A DNA stretch of 64,000 nucleotides from Erinaceus europaeus (lineage: Eukaryota > Chordata > Mammalia > Eulipotyphla > Erinaceidae), in contig NC_080177.1 of NCBI RefSeq assembly GCF_950295315.1, positions 84,696,716 through 84,760,715 of the forward strand. The letters are read 5' to 3'. Below the pieces are notes generated by a model, which saw only the letters and a program-made list of their open reading frames with translations, was not told the DNA's origin and did no database searches. How positions within the stretch are numbered: the stretch's first letter is position 1; each line of letters opens with the position of its first letter. Of this stretch, positions 22,232 through 33,289 are shown one piece after another. The translations under genes were made by a program, and so were the position numbers.

Positions 22232-22699
22232 TCTCTCCCTTTCTTTCTTTCCTTAAAATGTTTTTTGTGTGATAGAAGAGCAATTCTTGTGAAAGAAATA
22301 AAAACTAGAACTTTATCACAACGTGTCTGGCAAAAGCATTTCTAAAATACAACCAAATACTGAATGATGTCAGATCCTTGACATAACTCTAAAACTTAAA
22401 AAAAAAAAAAAGGATATTGGTCGTCTGCAAGGGAGATTAAGTAGATTGGTGAGACTAAACTAGAAACATGAGTGTTAAAGTATGAATTTCTGTCTAGTCC
22501 ACATGTATGCATGTATCTTGAACATATCCAGGTTGATTATTTTAGAGCAGATAAGTAGTAAAAAAAAAATAAAGAAAGAAAACACTGTTTCTTTGTAAAA
22601 TAAGAGTTGCTGGTCATCCTGATAAGGTGCTGCCCAAACAGCTAAACCCACGCGGCGCCTTACATGTGATGATTGATGGGAAGTGTCGCCCCTTGCCCC
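22232..22699. other. Unique DNA
   Basis: No recognised element. This is the left flank of the L1 that follows. Confidence 0.4.
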
Positions 22700-22734
22700 C
22701 TCTGCACATTCACACTCTGAAGGAATCCTGTTCT
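22700..22734 (+). repeat. 35-bp target duplication, left copy
   Basis: This 35-bp stretch recurs perfectly at 24843-24877, at the other end of the L1. It is longer than the 7-20 bp typical of L1. Confidence 0.9.
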
Positions 22735-23833
22735 TTTTTTTAATTATTATTATTTTATTTATTTAAGAAAGGATAAATTAACAAAACCATAGGGTAGGAA
22801 GGGTACAACTCCACACAATTCCCACCACCCAATCTCCATATCCCACCCCCTCCCCTGATAGCTTTCCCATTCTCTGTCCCTCTGGGAGCATGGACCCAGG
22901 GTCATTGTGGGTTGCAGAAGGTGGAAGGTCTGGCTTCTGTCATTGCTTCCCCGCTGAACATGGGCGTTGACTGGTCGGTCCATACTCCCAGTCTGCCTCT
23001 CTCTTTCCCTAGTAGGGTGGGTCTCTGGGGAAGCGGAGCTCCAGGACACATTGGTGAGGTCTTTAGTCCAGGGAAGCCTGGCTGGCATCCTGATGACATC
23101 TAGAACCTGGTGACTGAAAAGAGAGTTAACATACGAAGCCAAACAAATTGTTGAGCAATCATGGACCCAAAGCTTGGAGTAGTGGAGAGGAAGTGTTAGG
23201 GAGGTACTCACTGCAAACTCTAGTGTACTTCTGCTTTCAGGTATATATTTTGCAGTAGTTTATGGATACGTGTGAACATATGCTCTCTCTCACAGAAACT
23301 GGTGTATATCTAGGTTTTGGGACTTTGTTAGAAAGTGAACCACCTGAGATGAAATTAGAGTATACTATGAAAGGAAAGGTCTCACCGAGTAATGAAGCTG
23401 AGGGGTTGTCATTCCACACGTGAAGTCTCTGGACACAGTATGAGGTGAAGCATGTTGAGGTGGCCATCGTTGTGTTGGTTAGGTTGTGATCGATCGGCGG
23501 ATGCAATATTATTTGGTATGGATTGGGAGAGGCATACGGGAAAGTGGGCCCTATCCAAGGGTTCCAGGACTGGGGGAAGTAGAGGCTCTATAGTGGAGAT
23601 GTGAGGTTCCTGCTGTCTTAGGGTTCAAAAAGACAATCGATAGTTAATATTATCATCACATTATTTGTTAATTGGGTTAACTTTGAAAAGTCCTTTTGTT
23701 ATGGTTTGCTGTACAGTACCCAGTATCTTGCATATAGCTGTGCTATTGGATGCTTCTGATCTACTTGGTCTAGGCTTTTGAGAGAGTCCGCATATCAAAT
23801 ACACAGCCTATATATTAAAAAGACTCAGTCTGT

Positions 23834-24107
23834 TTTTTTAATTTATTTATTCCCTTTTGTTGCCCTTGTTGTTTTATTGTTGTAGTTATTATTGTTGTTG
23901 TCGTTGTTGGATAGGACAAATAGAGAAATGAAGAGAGAAGGGGAAGACAGAGAGGAGGAGAGAAAGACAGACACCTGCAGACCTGCTTCACCGCCTGTGA
24001 AGCGACTCCCCTGCAGGTGGGGAACCGGGGTTCAAACCAGGATCCTTATGCTGGTCCTTGTGCTTTGCGCCACCAGCGCTTAACCCACTGCACTACAGCC
24101 CGACTCC
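23834..24107 (-). mobile_element. SINE-A nested in L1
   Basis: A full-length antisense SINE-A flanked by CTCAGTCTGT at 23824-23833 and 24108-24117. The L1 3' UTR resumes immediately after, which dates the SINE as younger than the L1. Confidence 0.96.
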
Positions 24108-24381
24108 CTCAGTCTGTGTTTTAAAAAACTTCGAGACATACAATTAATTTCCCCCCTTTCATATTAATTAACTAGTGATGTATATGATTACACTTCACTA
24201 GGAGTGTACATAAACACCATTCCCACCACCAAAATACTGTGACCCATCCCTCCCACCCACTCCCACCCCCCACTGTCCCAGGAAGCTGCATGTCTACCCC
24301 TCACCACTGGGTTTTTACTTTGGTGCCCTACTTACAATTTGGTCAGGTCCTGCTTTTAGTTTCCCTTTCAGATCTTCTTAC

Positions 24382-24800
24382 TCAACTTCTGTTGATGAGT
24401 GGGATCATCCCATACTCATCTTTATCTTTCTGACTTAGCTCACTTAACATAATTCCTTCTAGCTCTGTCCAAGATGGGTCAGAGAAGGTGGGTTCATTGT
24501 TCTTGATAGCTGCATAGTATTCCATTGTGTATATATACCACAGCTTTCTCAGCCACTCATCTGTTGTTGGGCACCTGGGTTGCTTCCAGGTTTTAGCTAT
24601 TATGAATTGTGCTGCTATGAACATAGGAGTACACACTTCTTTTTGGTTGGGTGTTATGGAGTCCTTGGCATATAACCCCAGGAGAGGAATTACTGGATCA
24701 TATGGAAGGTCCATGTCTAGCCTTCTGAGAGTTTTCCAGACTGCTCTCCACAGAGAGAGTCTGGACCAATTTACATTCCCACCAGCAATGCAAAAGGGTT
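24382..24800 (-). pseudogene. L1 ORF2 C-terminal remnant
   Basis: About 110 codons are open on the minus strand and encode the C-terminal segment of L1 ORF2p: LPYDPVIPLLG, MFIAAQFIIAKTWKQP, CPTTDEWLRKLW, YTMEYYAAIKNNE. Endonuclease and reverse transcriptase are absent because of 5' truncation. The stop at the right place and the good codon preservation suggest a fairly young insertion. Confidence 0.9.
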
Positions 24801-24803
24801 CCT

Positions 24804-24898
24804 CTGTTCTGATTTAGCCTTAATACGCCCCACTTTCCCCCTCTCTGCACATTCACACTCTGAAGGAATCCTGTTCTGATTTAGCCTTAATACGCCCC
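24804..24898 (+). repeat. Tandem 28-bp repeat at the L1 5' junction (67-bp period)
   Basis: Positions 24804-24831 recur exactly at 24871-24898. The first copy starts in the last L1 bases (CTGTTCT), and the second contains the end of the right target duplication plus true flank. Flanking DNA was therefore copied into the 5' junction. Confidence 0.85.
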
Positions 24899-25135
24899 TT
24901 AGGGGGCTGTTAAGACTAAGGCTCCTGTGTCAGCTGGGTGCTTCACTGGACGTCTTGGGGGAAAGTGCAGCCTTCCTGATAGTCCATTCCACAGGTGGCA
25001 CAGCCTAGCGCACACCCTGACACTCTAACCCTACAAGTACAACTACCCCTACCTTTGGAGAAGTAAACCAGGTTGAGGCAATAGCGAGATGCTCACAGGA
25101 TTTGAGTATGATTTTTATTTTTAAAGATAATGTTT
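24899..25135. other. Unique DNA
   Basis: No recognised element. Confidence 0.4.
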
Positions 25136-25286
25136 TTTCTTTCTTTCTCTTCCTTCCTCCCTCCCTTCCTTCCTTCCTTCCTCCCTCCCTCCCTCCCTCC
25201 CTTCCTTCCTTCCTTTCTTTCTTCCTTCCTTCCTTTCTTTCTTTCTTTCTTTCTTTCTCTCTTTCTTTCTTTCTTTCTTTCTTTCC
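25136..25286. repeat. (CTTT)n/(CCTT)n/(CCCT)n composite microsatellite
   Basis: About 150 bp of pure pyrimidine on the + strand made of CTTT, CCTT and CCTCC blocks. It explains the Phe/Leu/Ser-rich and Lys/Arg/Glu-rich frames here. Confidence 0.95.
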
Positions 25287-26150
25287 AAATCTGGAAATCC
25301 ACTAGAAAGTAGAGGTAGACCACAACAGGAGAGACTGGACGTGTAGCTGAAGTGCGAGGCCAGAGGCCCTGAAGTTGAATAAAGGGGCAGGGAGGTTCAG
25401 AGGAGCCAAGTGTCCCAGTCAGTGAGTTATGGGCCAGATGCTCTGAAGGGAATGAAAACTCAGGAGAGATGCCTGGGTGTGGAGGTGGAGAGCACGCGAT
25501 GACTCTCCAGTCCCTCCTCTGCTTTGACGTGACCGATGTGAGGATGTGTACCTCCCCGCCAGATTTATAAGCTGAATCTAAATTTGAACTTTTTTTTTTT
25601 TAATCAAGAACTAGCTCTAGGAGGTGGGCATGTACTCTTGACTAGTTCCTGGAGATCACATTTCAGAGTATTGTTATAATGCCATGTGATCATTTGGGGG
25701 ACCTATTTTGATATTTGAACTTCCACAGTGATTAAATGCCTCCAGGAACACGATCTGTAGCATGTATCCTTAAACTGTTATCGTATCATCTACCATAAGT
25801 CATATGACTGCTTAGTGACTCCAAACAAGCAAACACTGACTCCCTATCCGACTACCTGTAAAAAGCTTGAAAATTTTCACATCGCTCCTTAAAATGATAA
25901 ATACCTGGACAAGCCCAAAATACATGATTTTGGACCTTTCAGAGAACTGTTGATATAGCCCATGGCAATTTAGACACCTGGTGTGAAATAAATTCAGAAT
26001 GCTACAGTCAAGATCTTCGACTTGAAGCAAAAGGGGCTTTAGCTCAGAACTATCAGGAGCTCTCAGGCTTGACTTTGATGACTTGCTAGAGATTGAATGT
26101 CTCCCAACGTGAAACTGAGAAAGTTCTGCTTTTAGGATCCAGTGGTTGGT
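25287..26150. other. Unique DNA
   Basis: Nothing is recognised. A 124-codon minus-strand frame ending near 25812 has no identifiable domain. Confidence 0.4.
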
Positions 26151-26154
26151 GGAC

Positions 26155-26430
26155 CAGATGAGACTCCCTACTCCCCACCTGCACAAGGAGTAAAGCAGGT
26201 CCTCTGCAAATGTCTCTCTCTCTCTCCCTCTCCCTCCCCCCTCCCTCCCTCCCTCTGCCTCCTCTGTCTCACCTCCCTCTCAATTTCTCTCTGTCCTATG
26301 AGGAATAATAGAAAGACGAAATTTAAAAAAAAAAAAAAAGGAAAAATGATCACCAGGAGTAGCACAGGCAACTGAGCCCCAGCAATAACTCTGGAGGCAA
26401 CTAAAAAAAAACAAAAAAAAAAAAAAGGAA
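26155..26430 (+). mobile_element. Old SINE with 3' extension
   Basis: CTCCCCACCTGCACAAGGAG, AAGCAGGTCCTCTGCAAATG, a CT-rich body, TTTCTCTCTGTCCTATGAGG, poly-A, then CACCAGGAGTAGCACAGGC ... ACTCTGGAGGC and a second A-rich run. The head is missing. It is older than most SINE-A copies. Confidence 0.8.
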
Positions 26431-27198
26431 AAGAAAATTTTGGTTTTAGAGCAGTCCTCAGATTTTCTGGGCGTCACTTCCAGGAAGCTGACCAGATTTT
26501 CATGCTGAAACCAGAGAAAAATCACCCAGTTGCTATGGCAGAGGGGAAACAAATGATATTGTGAAATGCAAACAGAGCTTTGTCCAGATAACAGGTGGCT
26601 TCTAGGAGGAAGCAGCTTCACCACAGAGATGGTTCAGGGTGGGCACGGAAGGAATTGGCTTCATTCTAGCCCTCTCGTCTTCTGTCTCACTTAGAGGAGG
26701 ACCAGCTATACCATAGTAATGCTTACGATGTTACTCGGGCCAGAGAATGGCATGGCTTGAGAATGAAAGGCTGCAGATGAAAGAGTCTGTCTCTCTCATT
26801 AACACCTGCACATAGCCAGACTTCAGTCTGCTAATAACAGATCAATCTGCATGAGCTGGGAGGTAGATTGTTGAGAAGGACTTAGGGACTTCCAAAAGCA
26901 AAGAACAAACAAGGACTTTAGGACTGTGAGACTTCTGGAACCTCACCGCTACATCAAAAATCAAAGCCCAGTTACTAGCCGGATCAATACATACCTCGCA
27001 CCAGAGATTCATCTTAACTTATTGCTCTACATGTACTCTGCCTTTCAACAAAGCACCAATCCTCTTCAACGAAAAACAAAACAAACAAACAAACAAAATA
27101 ATAAACTTAGAAGTGACGAAGCAAACATCAGGATGAGATGCATACTTGAATCTGACACAGATATCATACTCCTCATAAAGAAACATATTTTTAATGAT
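26431..27198. other. Unique DNA
   Basis: Nothing is recognised beyond an A/C-rich stretch (ACAAACAAACAAAC) near 27080. Confidence 0.4.
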
Positions 27199-27200
27199 CT

Positions 27201-27483
27201 TTTTAAATATTTATTTATCTTCCTTTTTGTTCCCCTTGTTATTTTATTGTTGTTGTAGTTATTATTGTTGTTGATGTCGTTGTTGGATAGGACAGAGAGA
27301 CATGGAGAGAGGAGGGGAAGACAGAGAGGAGGAGAGAAAGACAGACACCTGCAGACCTGCTTCACCGCCTGTGAAGCGACTCCCCTGCAGGTGGGGAGCC
27401 GGGGGCTCGAACTGGGATCCTTATGCCGGTCCTTGTGCTTTGCGCCACCTGCGCTTAACCCACTGCGCTACCGCCTGCCCGAC
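27201..27483 (-). mobile_element. SINE-A, full length
   Basis: Tail, body, GGGGCTCGAACTGGGATCC and head AACCCACTGCGCTACCGCC. Only a few substitutions from the other young copies. Confidence 0.95.
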
Positions 27484-27524
27484 TCCAACCTTTCTTTCTT
27501 AAAAAATATTTAAAAAATATATTT

Positions 27525-27746
27525 TATATTTATTTATTTATTTATTTATTTTCCCTTTTGTTGCCCTTTGTTTTTTATTGTTGTAGTTATTATTGCTGTT
27601 GTTGTTGTCATCGATGTTGGATAGGACAGAGAGAAATGGAGAGAGGAGGGGAAGACAGAGGGGGGGAGAGAAAGACAGACACCTGCAGACCTGCTTCACC
27701 GCCTGTGAAGCGACTCCCCTGCAGGTGGGGAGCCGGGGGCTCGAAC
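27525..27746 (-). mobile_element. SINE-A, 5' truncated, inserted beside the previous copy
   Basis: The TTTATTTATTTATTTATTTT tail is at the left, and the element ends abruptly at GGGGGCTCGAAC. CCAACCTTTCTTT occurs at 27484-27496 and again at 27747-27759, the expected target duplication, immediately adjoining the head of the 27201 copy. Confidence 0.92.
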
Positions 27747-27759
27747 CCAACCTTTCTTT

Positions 27760-29648
27760 TTTAGACTATTATTATATCTTCCCAACATTGTTTACCTATT
27801 TTCCATCTGTCTTACCATAATCCTCCTTGTATACTGACGTTTAATGAATTATATGCATCTTTAATCATGCCACGACATTCCCCAAACTACTTTAAGCTAA
27901 AAGTTATAAACATTACATCTCAGGCTATAGTGCTACCAGTCGGTGGTAAACTTCCCTGTGAAGTAACCGATAGTAATTGCTAGCTACATTAAAAACAGGC
28001 AAATAGGTGAACTGCTAAGAGTTCCATTGGGATCAGCTTCTTAGTTTCTGTTTTACATCGGAAAGTGAAATTTATGATCAATGCCATATTTAATATGCTT
28101 GTATGTTAAATAACATGAATTTAATATACAACTTAAATATTTTTAATATATACATTTTATATAAATTATATATGTAGAACATTACCTAGCTTTATCAAAT
28201 CACTCTAAGGCTATATTTGACTGATTTCTACTTTTACTTTTAATTAGAGGTAATGCTGACTTATCTGAAATACATTTAATAATAATAAAATAAAACTTCT
28301 TTGGTCTTACAAGATGTTCTCCTACTCTTTAGAATAATGTAGAGATTTGAAAGTAGCTGTACAGACATGATGTTCTGTCAGTTTGCGCAAGTCTGATTAA
28401 TCCACCTGACATTGATTCGCTCAGGTCCTCTTCTTATGGGCCATGGCGAGGGGAGGCTCCTGTCATATCTGAAATGCAGCCGCCATGGTGTATTTTTCAT
28501 ACTGTCAGATGTAGAGAGAGGTTTATTCTTATCATGCTAAGTGTACTTTCGTTATTTTTGACTTTACGACACAGTGTGATGTTTGCTTTAATGAAAGTAG
28601 ATTCCTGTGCTCTACAAAAGTGTGAATGTATAGTAGTCTCTGATTTCAGAGCATCTGTAATTTCAATGTTAACCAGTGTTTGATGTGTGTAGATACTACA
28701 GGTTACCTTTAGAGGGAAGTATGAAAATAATGTTCTCTTAGACATCACAATGCATTCATAGTCTTGTGAGAACAAGCCCAATTTCTTCCCCCACCCTGCA
28801 ACAGGTCTGGTACATACTTCTGTGTATTAAGCTAATTACATGGCATGTCTCTGCTGATTCAGGCTTCCTGCTCTCAACTGTCAAAAACACATGGCTGTTC
28901 ATTCAGTCTTGTAATCAAGCCGATGAACTTGAACCAAGAGATGCAAAGAAACACAGTTGTGTTTATGCTTCTGTATTTATCTTGTGTGGTAAAAATCAAG
29001 GTGATGTGGGTCTCTGGGAAGCCAGAAAGTCAACACTAAAAACATTGGTGCTGGGGATAACTAGATGTTACAGTAAGCTCATGTATTCATTCAGTGACTA
29101 ATTGTTGAGTCTCCCAAAGCTAACGTTGTGTGAAATTTAAAAAATGAACCACTTCCTTAAGATAATTTGTGATCATACCTACTGTAACAAATACACAATT
29201 GTGTAATAGTTATCAGCTGACTGTCCTGTAATGGTAATAAATAATGCACACCACCTTACATTCTTGGAATGAGACAAATGTTGCTTTTTCATATGCATCT
29301 ACCCTTATAAAGACAGTCTTAAAGTCGACATAGATTGCATACTGAGATTTTATATTTTCTGTTAATACAGTTTGATGGATGCAAAAGAGTATTCTGCACC
29401 AGTTGAAATGAACAAGATATTCAAACCTTCATCAACATACATAGTTATCAAAACGTATTTTGATGGGAAATCTGTTTCTAGGAACTACTGGCTTAGAAGT
29501 AGTGTGCGTCATCATAATCTGGCATCTGTATATATGTGTTTGTAATCACCATTAAGTCTACATTTTATGCAAACAGAATTTATCTTGTGCAAAAATGTGA
29601 CTACGATGTGTTTCAATTTACATAAAGATTAGTCTGTATGTGTATGCA
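27760..29648. other. Long unique AT-rich stretch
   Basis: Nearly 1.9 kb without a SINE or recognisable L1, which is rare in this window. It has small open frames only. AT-rich TATATA runs lie near 28100-28170. Confidence 0.45.
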
Positions 29649-29654
29649 TGTAAG

Positions 29655-30590
29655 TTCTGCTTTGTGTTTCTCCTTCTGTTCTTATTTCTCAACTTCTGTC
29701 GACAAGTGAGATCATGCCATATTCATCCTTCTCTCTTTGACTGATCTCACTGCACATGATTCCTTCAAGCTCCATCCAAGATATGGTGAAGAAGATGGAT
29801 TCATCATTCTTAATAGCTGAGTAGTATTCCATTGTGTATCTAGACCACAACTTGCTCAGCCACTCATCTGTTGTTGGACACCTGGGTTGCTTCCAGGTTG
29901 TGGCTATTACACATTGTGCTGCTATGAGCACAGGTGCACACAGATCTTTTTGGATGGGTGTGTTGGGTTCCTTAGGATCTATCCCCAGTAGAAGAATGTC
30001 CAGGGTCATAAGGTAGGCCCATTTCTAGCCTTGTGAAGGTTCTCCAGACTGCTCTCCACGGGGGTTGGACCAATTGACATTCCCACCAGCAGTGCAGGAG
30101 GGTCCTTTGTCTGAGAAATCTCTCTGTTGTTACTATCTTTTCTCATGGATGACATCCTCACAGGGGTGAGGTGGTATCTCATAGTTATCTTTATTTGAAT
30201 TTCTTTGACAATCAATGACTTTTAGTATTTTTTTTCACGTGTCCGTTGGCCTTTTGGATCTCTTCTTTGGTGAATATGATATTTGTTTTTTAAGAATATT
30301 TGGAGAATGTTCTATTCTTTTAAAAATTGGTTAATCTTTGATGGAGATTACATTAAATTTGTAGATGGCTCTGGGTAAATATTCATTTTGATGATGTCAT
30401 TTCTTTCAATCCATGAACATGGGCTGTCTTTCCACTTCTCTGTATTTCTTTCTATTTCCTTGAATAGTGTCTCATAATTTTCAGTACACAAGTACTGAAA
30501 GTACACATCCCTTATTTTGTAAATGCTATTGAAAGCTCGCCAAGATGGCTTAGATAAGGGTATGGGAAAGGAAACTGTACACACACAAAG
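29655..30590 (-). mobile_element. L1 ORF2 and 3' end, internally deleted
   Basis: On the minus strand, from right to left: 30348-30584 matches ORF2 around NYETLFKEIERNTEKWKD, 30006-30230 matches IQIKITMRYHLTPVRMS, and 29689-30009 matches TWKQPRCPTTDEWLSKLWS and YTMEYYSAIKNDE. A stretch of ORF2 between about 30280 and 30300 is missing. Frames are shifted between blocks. The 3' UTR is cut off at the left. Confidence 0.9.
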
Positions 30591-31448
30591 AGTCTAGTTG
30601 ACGTTTGTATTTTCCTTGATGGCAAATAGGAACAGGAATGTGATGCAATTATAATAAAGAAATACAGTCAATTAAGAACAAAGGATGTTGAGAATCCAGT
30701 GTCTATAATAGAGGAGGGTCAGTCGGGCAGAAGGAGAGATCCGGAAACATCCTTCTTGAGATGATGCAGAACTGTAGCCCTGTGGCAAAAGCTTGTGGAT
30801 CAATCTCCTCTAAAGTGGTCATACAAACCGTGCGGCTGCCTTTGTAAGTGTGTGTCTCTTTTTGTATGTGGACATGCACTTGTACAAGTTACACATTGGC
30901 GTGGAGCACAGTTTTATATGGTCTTGCTCAATATCCAGAAGTATAAATTTCTGTTTCAGTAAATTATTCTACCTTCCTTTTTTGAGTCTTTGTTAGTCTC
31001 TCCTTCAACTTGCCTTGTAATTGAATCATAGAACGATGCAAATTATAGGATAAACTCTCTCATTGTTTATATGATGCGTCATTTGGAAAGACTTGATAAA
31101 ACAAAGAAATATTGCCTGGGTCACCTCTGCTATGGTTTTGCCTGTAGGGATAGTGGGGCTGTGCTCCCCTATATTCTCTTATACAATTTGTCTTCTAGCC
31201 ATTGAGGGTGAATTCTTTGAGTTTTCAGTCATTTTCAGTTCTGCTGCATTCGAGTAGAACCTCAAGGGCTGTGAGGGAGTGTTTCACAGATACAGAAGGA
31301 GGAAGAAGGCATGCGATTTAAACCTAAGGAACGCTGGCAGATTTACCTTTGGCATTTTGCAGGAAAGGCAGATTCTGTGGGTTGAAAAGTATTTTGACTT
31401 GGAAATATCTTAATGACTTCGCAAGGCTGTCACTTATCTTAGTGGGAT
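30591..31448. other. Unique DNA
   Basis: No recognised repeat or exon. Confidence 0.4.
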
Positions 31449-31745
31449 TTTCTTTCTTCCTTCCTTCCTTCCTTCCTCCCTCCCTCCTTTCCATCCTTCC
31501 TTTCCCTCCTCCTTTCCATCCTTCCTTTCCCTCCTCCTCCTTCTCCTCCTTCTCATTCTCCTCCTCCTCCTTCTCCTTCTTCTCCTTCTCCTCCTTCTCA
31601 TTCTTCTCCTCCTCCTCCTCCTCCTCTTCCTTCTCCTCCTCCTCCTCCTCCTCTTTCTTCTTCTTCTTCTTCTTCTTCTTCTTCTTCTTCTTCTTCTTCT
31701 TCTTCTTCTTCTTCTTCTTCTTCTTCTTCTTCTTCTCTCTCTCTT
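31449..31745. repeat. Polypyrimidine array ending in about 27 TTC triplets
   Basis: CCTT, then TCC/TTC mixtures, then an uninterrupted (TTC)n at about 31654-31735 (GAA on the minus strand). It abuts the extension end of a SINE. Open frames of Lys/Arg/Glu or Phe/Ser here are compositional. Confidence 0.95.
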
Positions 31746-31747
31746 TT

Positions 31748-31994
31748 CTGTTGCCTCCAGGGTTACCGCTGGGGCTCGGTATTTTTTCCATTTTATTGGA
31801 TAGGACACAGACAGACTGAGAGAGGAGGGGGAGGTAGAGAGGGAGAGAGAAAGAGAGACACCTGCAGACCTGCTTCACCACTTGTGAAATGTGCCCCTGC
31901 AGGTGACGAGCCGGGGCTTGAACCGGAGTCCTCGCTCAGGTTCTTGTGCTTAGTACCATATGAACTTAGCCCAGTCTGTCACTGCCCGGCCCCC
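31748..31994 (-). mobile_element. SINE with 3' extension (A/B hybrid features)
   Basis: GCCTCCAGGGTTACCGCTGG, TTTTATTGGATAGGACACAG, CAGACCTGCTTCACCACTTG, GGGGCTTGAACCGGAGTCC, and a SINE-B-like end GTCACTGCCCGGCCCCC. The TTC array probably expanded from its poly-A tail. Confidence 0.85.
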
Positions 31995-32515
31995 AGGGGG
32001 AATTTTTCTATCAAGATGAATTGCAGTTTTTCTTTTTTGAAGTTTCAGTGAAGGTTTTTAGGCAGTAGTCGGTGACTACGAGAGCAATAAACTTGTTCTG
32101 CCTTAGTTATAAGTATATGAAAAGTACTCAAAACTTTTGCATGGTCTTTCCTAAGAAAGACATGGGTCTTGGAACTAAAATAAGTGAAACTGTAAGTTTG
32201 ATGCCTGTCTGAAGCCCTGACCTCTATCAATTACTAGCTGTGTCATCTGGGCCAAGTTGAGAAATGTGTTTCTTCACTTAGAAAATGATGATAAGAATGG
32301 AAACTACTTCTTAGATTCTTGGTAAGTCTTAGGTGACATACCATACAGTTTTAAGGCCAGTAACTAACTGTTTTAAATAACAGTTAAACTTTGCAACTCA
32401 AATATACATAAATCTTATCATTTCTATGTTAGAAATAAGATAAATACTAAATATATATTGAGTTATGCTCACACATACATCAGCTGTTAGTCAAGCAGAG
32501 CAGGGATTTTATGAC
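31995..32515. other. Unique DNA
   Basis: AT-rich; nothing recognised. Confidence 0.4.
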
Positions 32516-32517
32516 TT

Positions 32518-32990
32518 TTTTTTCCAGATTTATTGCAATGCAATTGACAGATACAAGTGTAAAATGTTTAGAGTTACTGGTGACTTGGTATATATATGCT
32601 TTGAGAAATGATTCTGTTCATGTAGGTAATTAATACATCCATCATCTCACAAACAAATCTTTTTTGGCAGGAGGGTTTAAGGTCTTATCTCAGCAAATTT
32701 CAATGATACAAGACAGTGTTATCAATTATAGTGACATTACTTATTCATTCCTTCCTCAGACCTTATTTATCATATAGGTGAGACTTTGTAGCACTCAGCA
32801 TCCTTAATCTGAAATCCCTCCATCCTTCAAGCCCCGGTAACCACTATTCTGACACGTCCTTCTTGTTCCATTTGAGTGATAGCATGCATCATTTGTCTTT
32901 CTCTCTAGCTCATTGAACTCGGCATCATTCCCTTCGGGTCTAGCTATGCTGCCGCAAACGACTATTTTTCATTCTCACTTTTAATATTAC
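32518..32990 (-). mobile_element. Old L1 3' UTR and adjacent ORF2 end
   Basis: TTATTGCAATGCAATTGACA, TAATTAATACATCCATCATC, AAGCCCCGGTAACCACTATT and CATTTGTCTTTCTCTCTAGC follow the order of ancient mammalian L1 3' ends read antisense. This is an older generation than the hedgehog-type L1s elsewhere. Confidence 0.8.
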
Positions 32991-33207
32991 TTATTATTGT
33001 TTACTTATTGAGGACAGAGACAGAGAGAAATTGAGAGGGAAGGGGAGATAGAGAGGGAGAGAGACAGAGAGACACCTGCAGCCGTGCTGTGTCACTCGCA
33101 AAGCTTTCCCCTTGCCAGCAGGTTCCAAGGGCTTGAACCTGGATCCATGTGGATTCTAACATGTGAGCCCAGCCAGGTGCATCACCGCCACCCCCTAGCC
33201 CGTTTTT
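32991..33207 (-). mobile_element. SINE-B inserted in old L1
   Basis: TTACTTATTGAGGACAGAGA tail, CACCTGCAGCCGTGCTG, GGGCTTGAACCTGGATCC and head AGCCAGGTGCATCACC. Confidence 0.88.
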
Positions 33208-33289
33208 TTTTTCTTTTTTTGTTCCAATTATCTTTAAATGCCCTGTCGCAGTTTTTATTTGTATTATTCTGACTCATTTTCTTGAGGGG

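Larger units (their letters stand above)
22735..24810 (-). mobile_element. L1 (long 3'-UTR lineage), 5' truncated, with nested SINE
   Basis: The minus strand carries the ORF2 C-terminus (24382-24800, including WKQPRCPTTDEWL and YTMEYYAAIKN), a stop at about 24382, then about 1.36 kb of 3' UTR (excluding a SINE) to a poly-T at 22735. The UTR block 22740-23560 recurs at 63230-64000. A SINE-A sits at 23834-24107. The left target duplication abuts the poly-T; the right end has an extra tandem duplication. The protein part is far too short to be active. Confidence 0.93.

Noticed and set aside
22759..23211. 150-codon minus frame, repeated at 63247-63684, as a conserved protein
   Set aside because: Both copies are the same L1 3' UTR; similarity reflects shared descent of the repeat, and the frame lies downstream of the ORF2 stop.
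31324..31881. Lys/Glu/Arg-rich 185-codon frame
   Set aside because: Translation of the polypyrimidine and TTC array plus part of a SINE.
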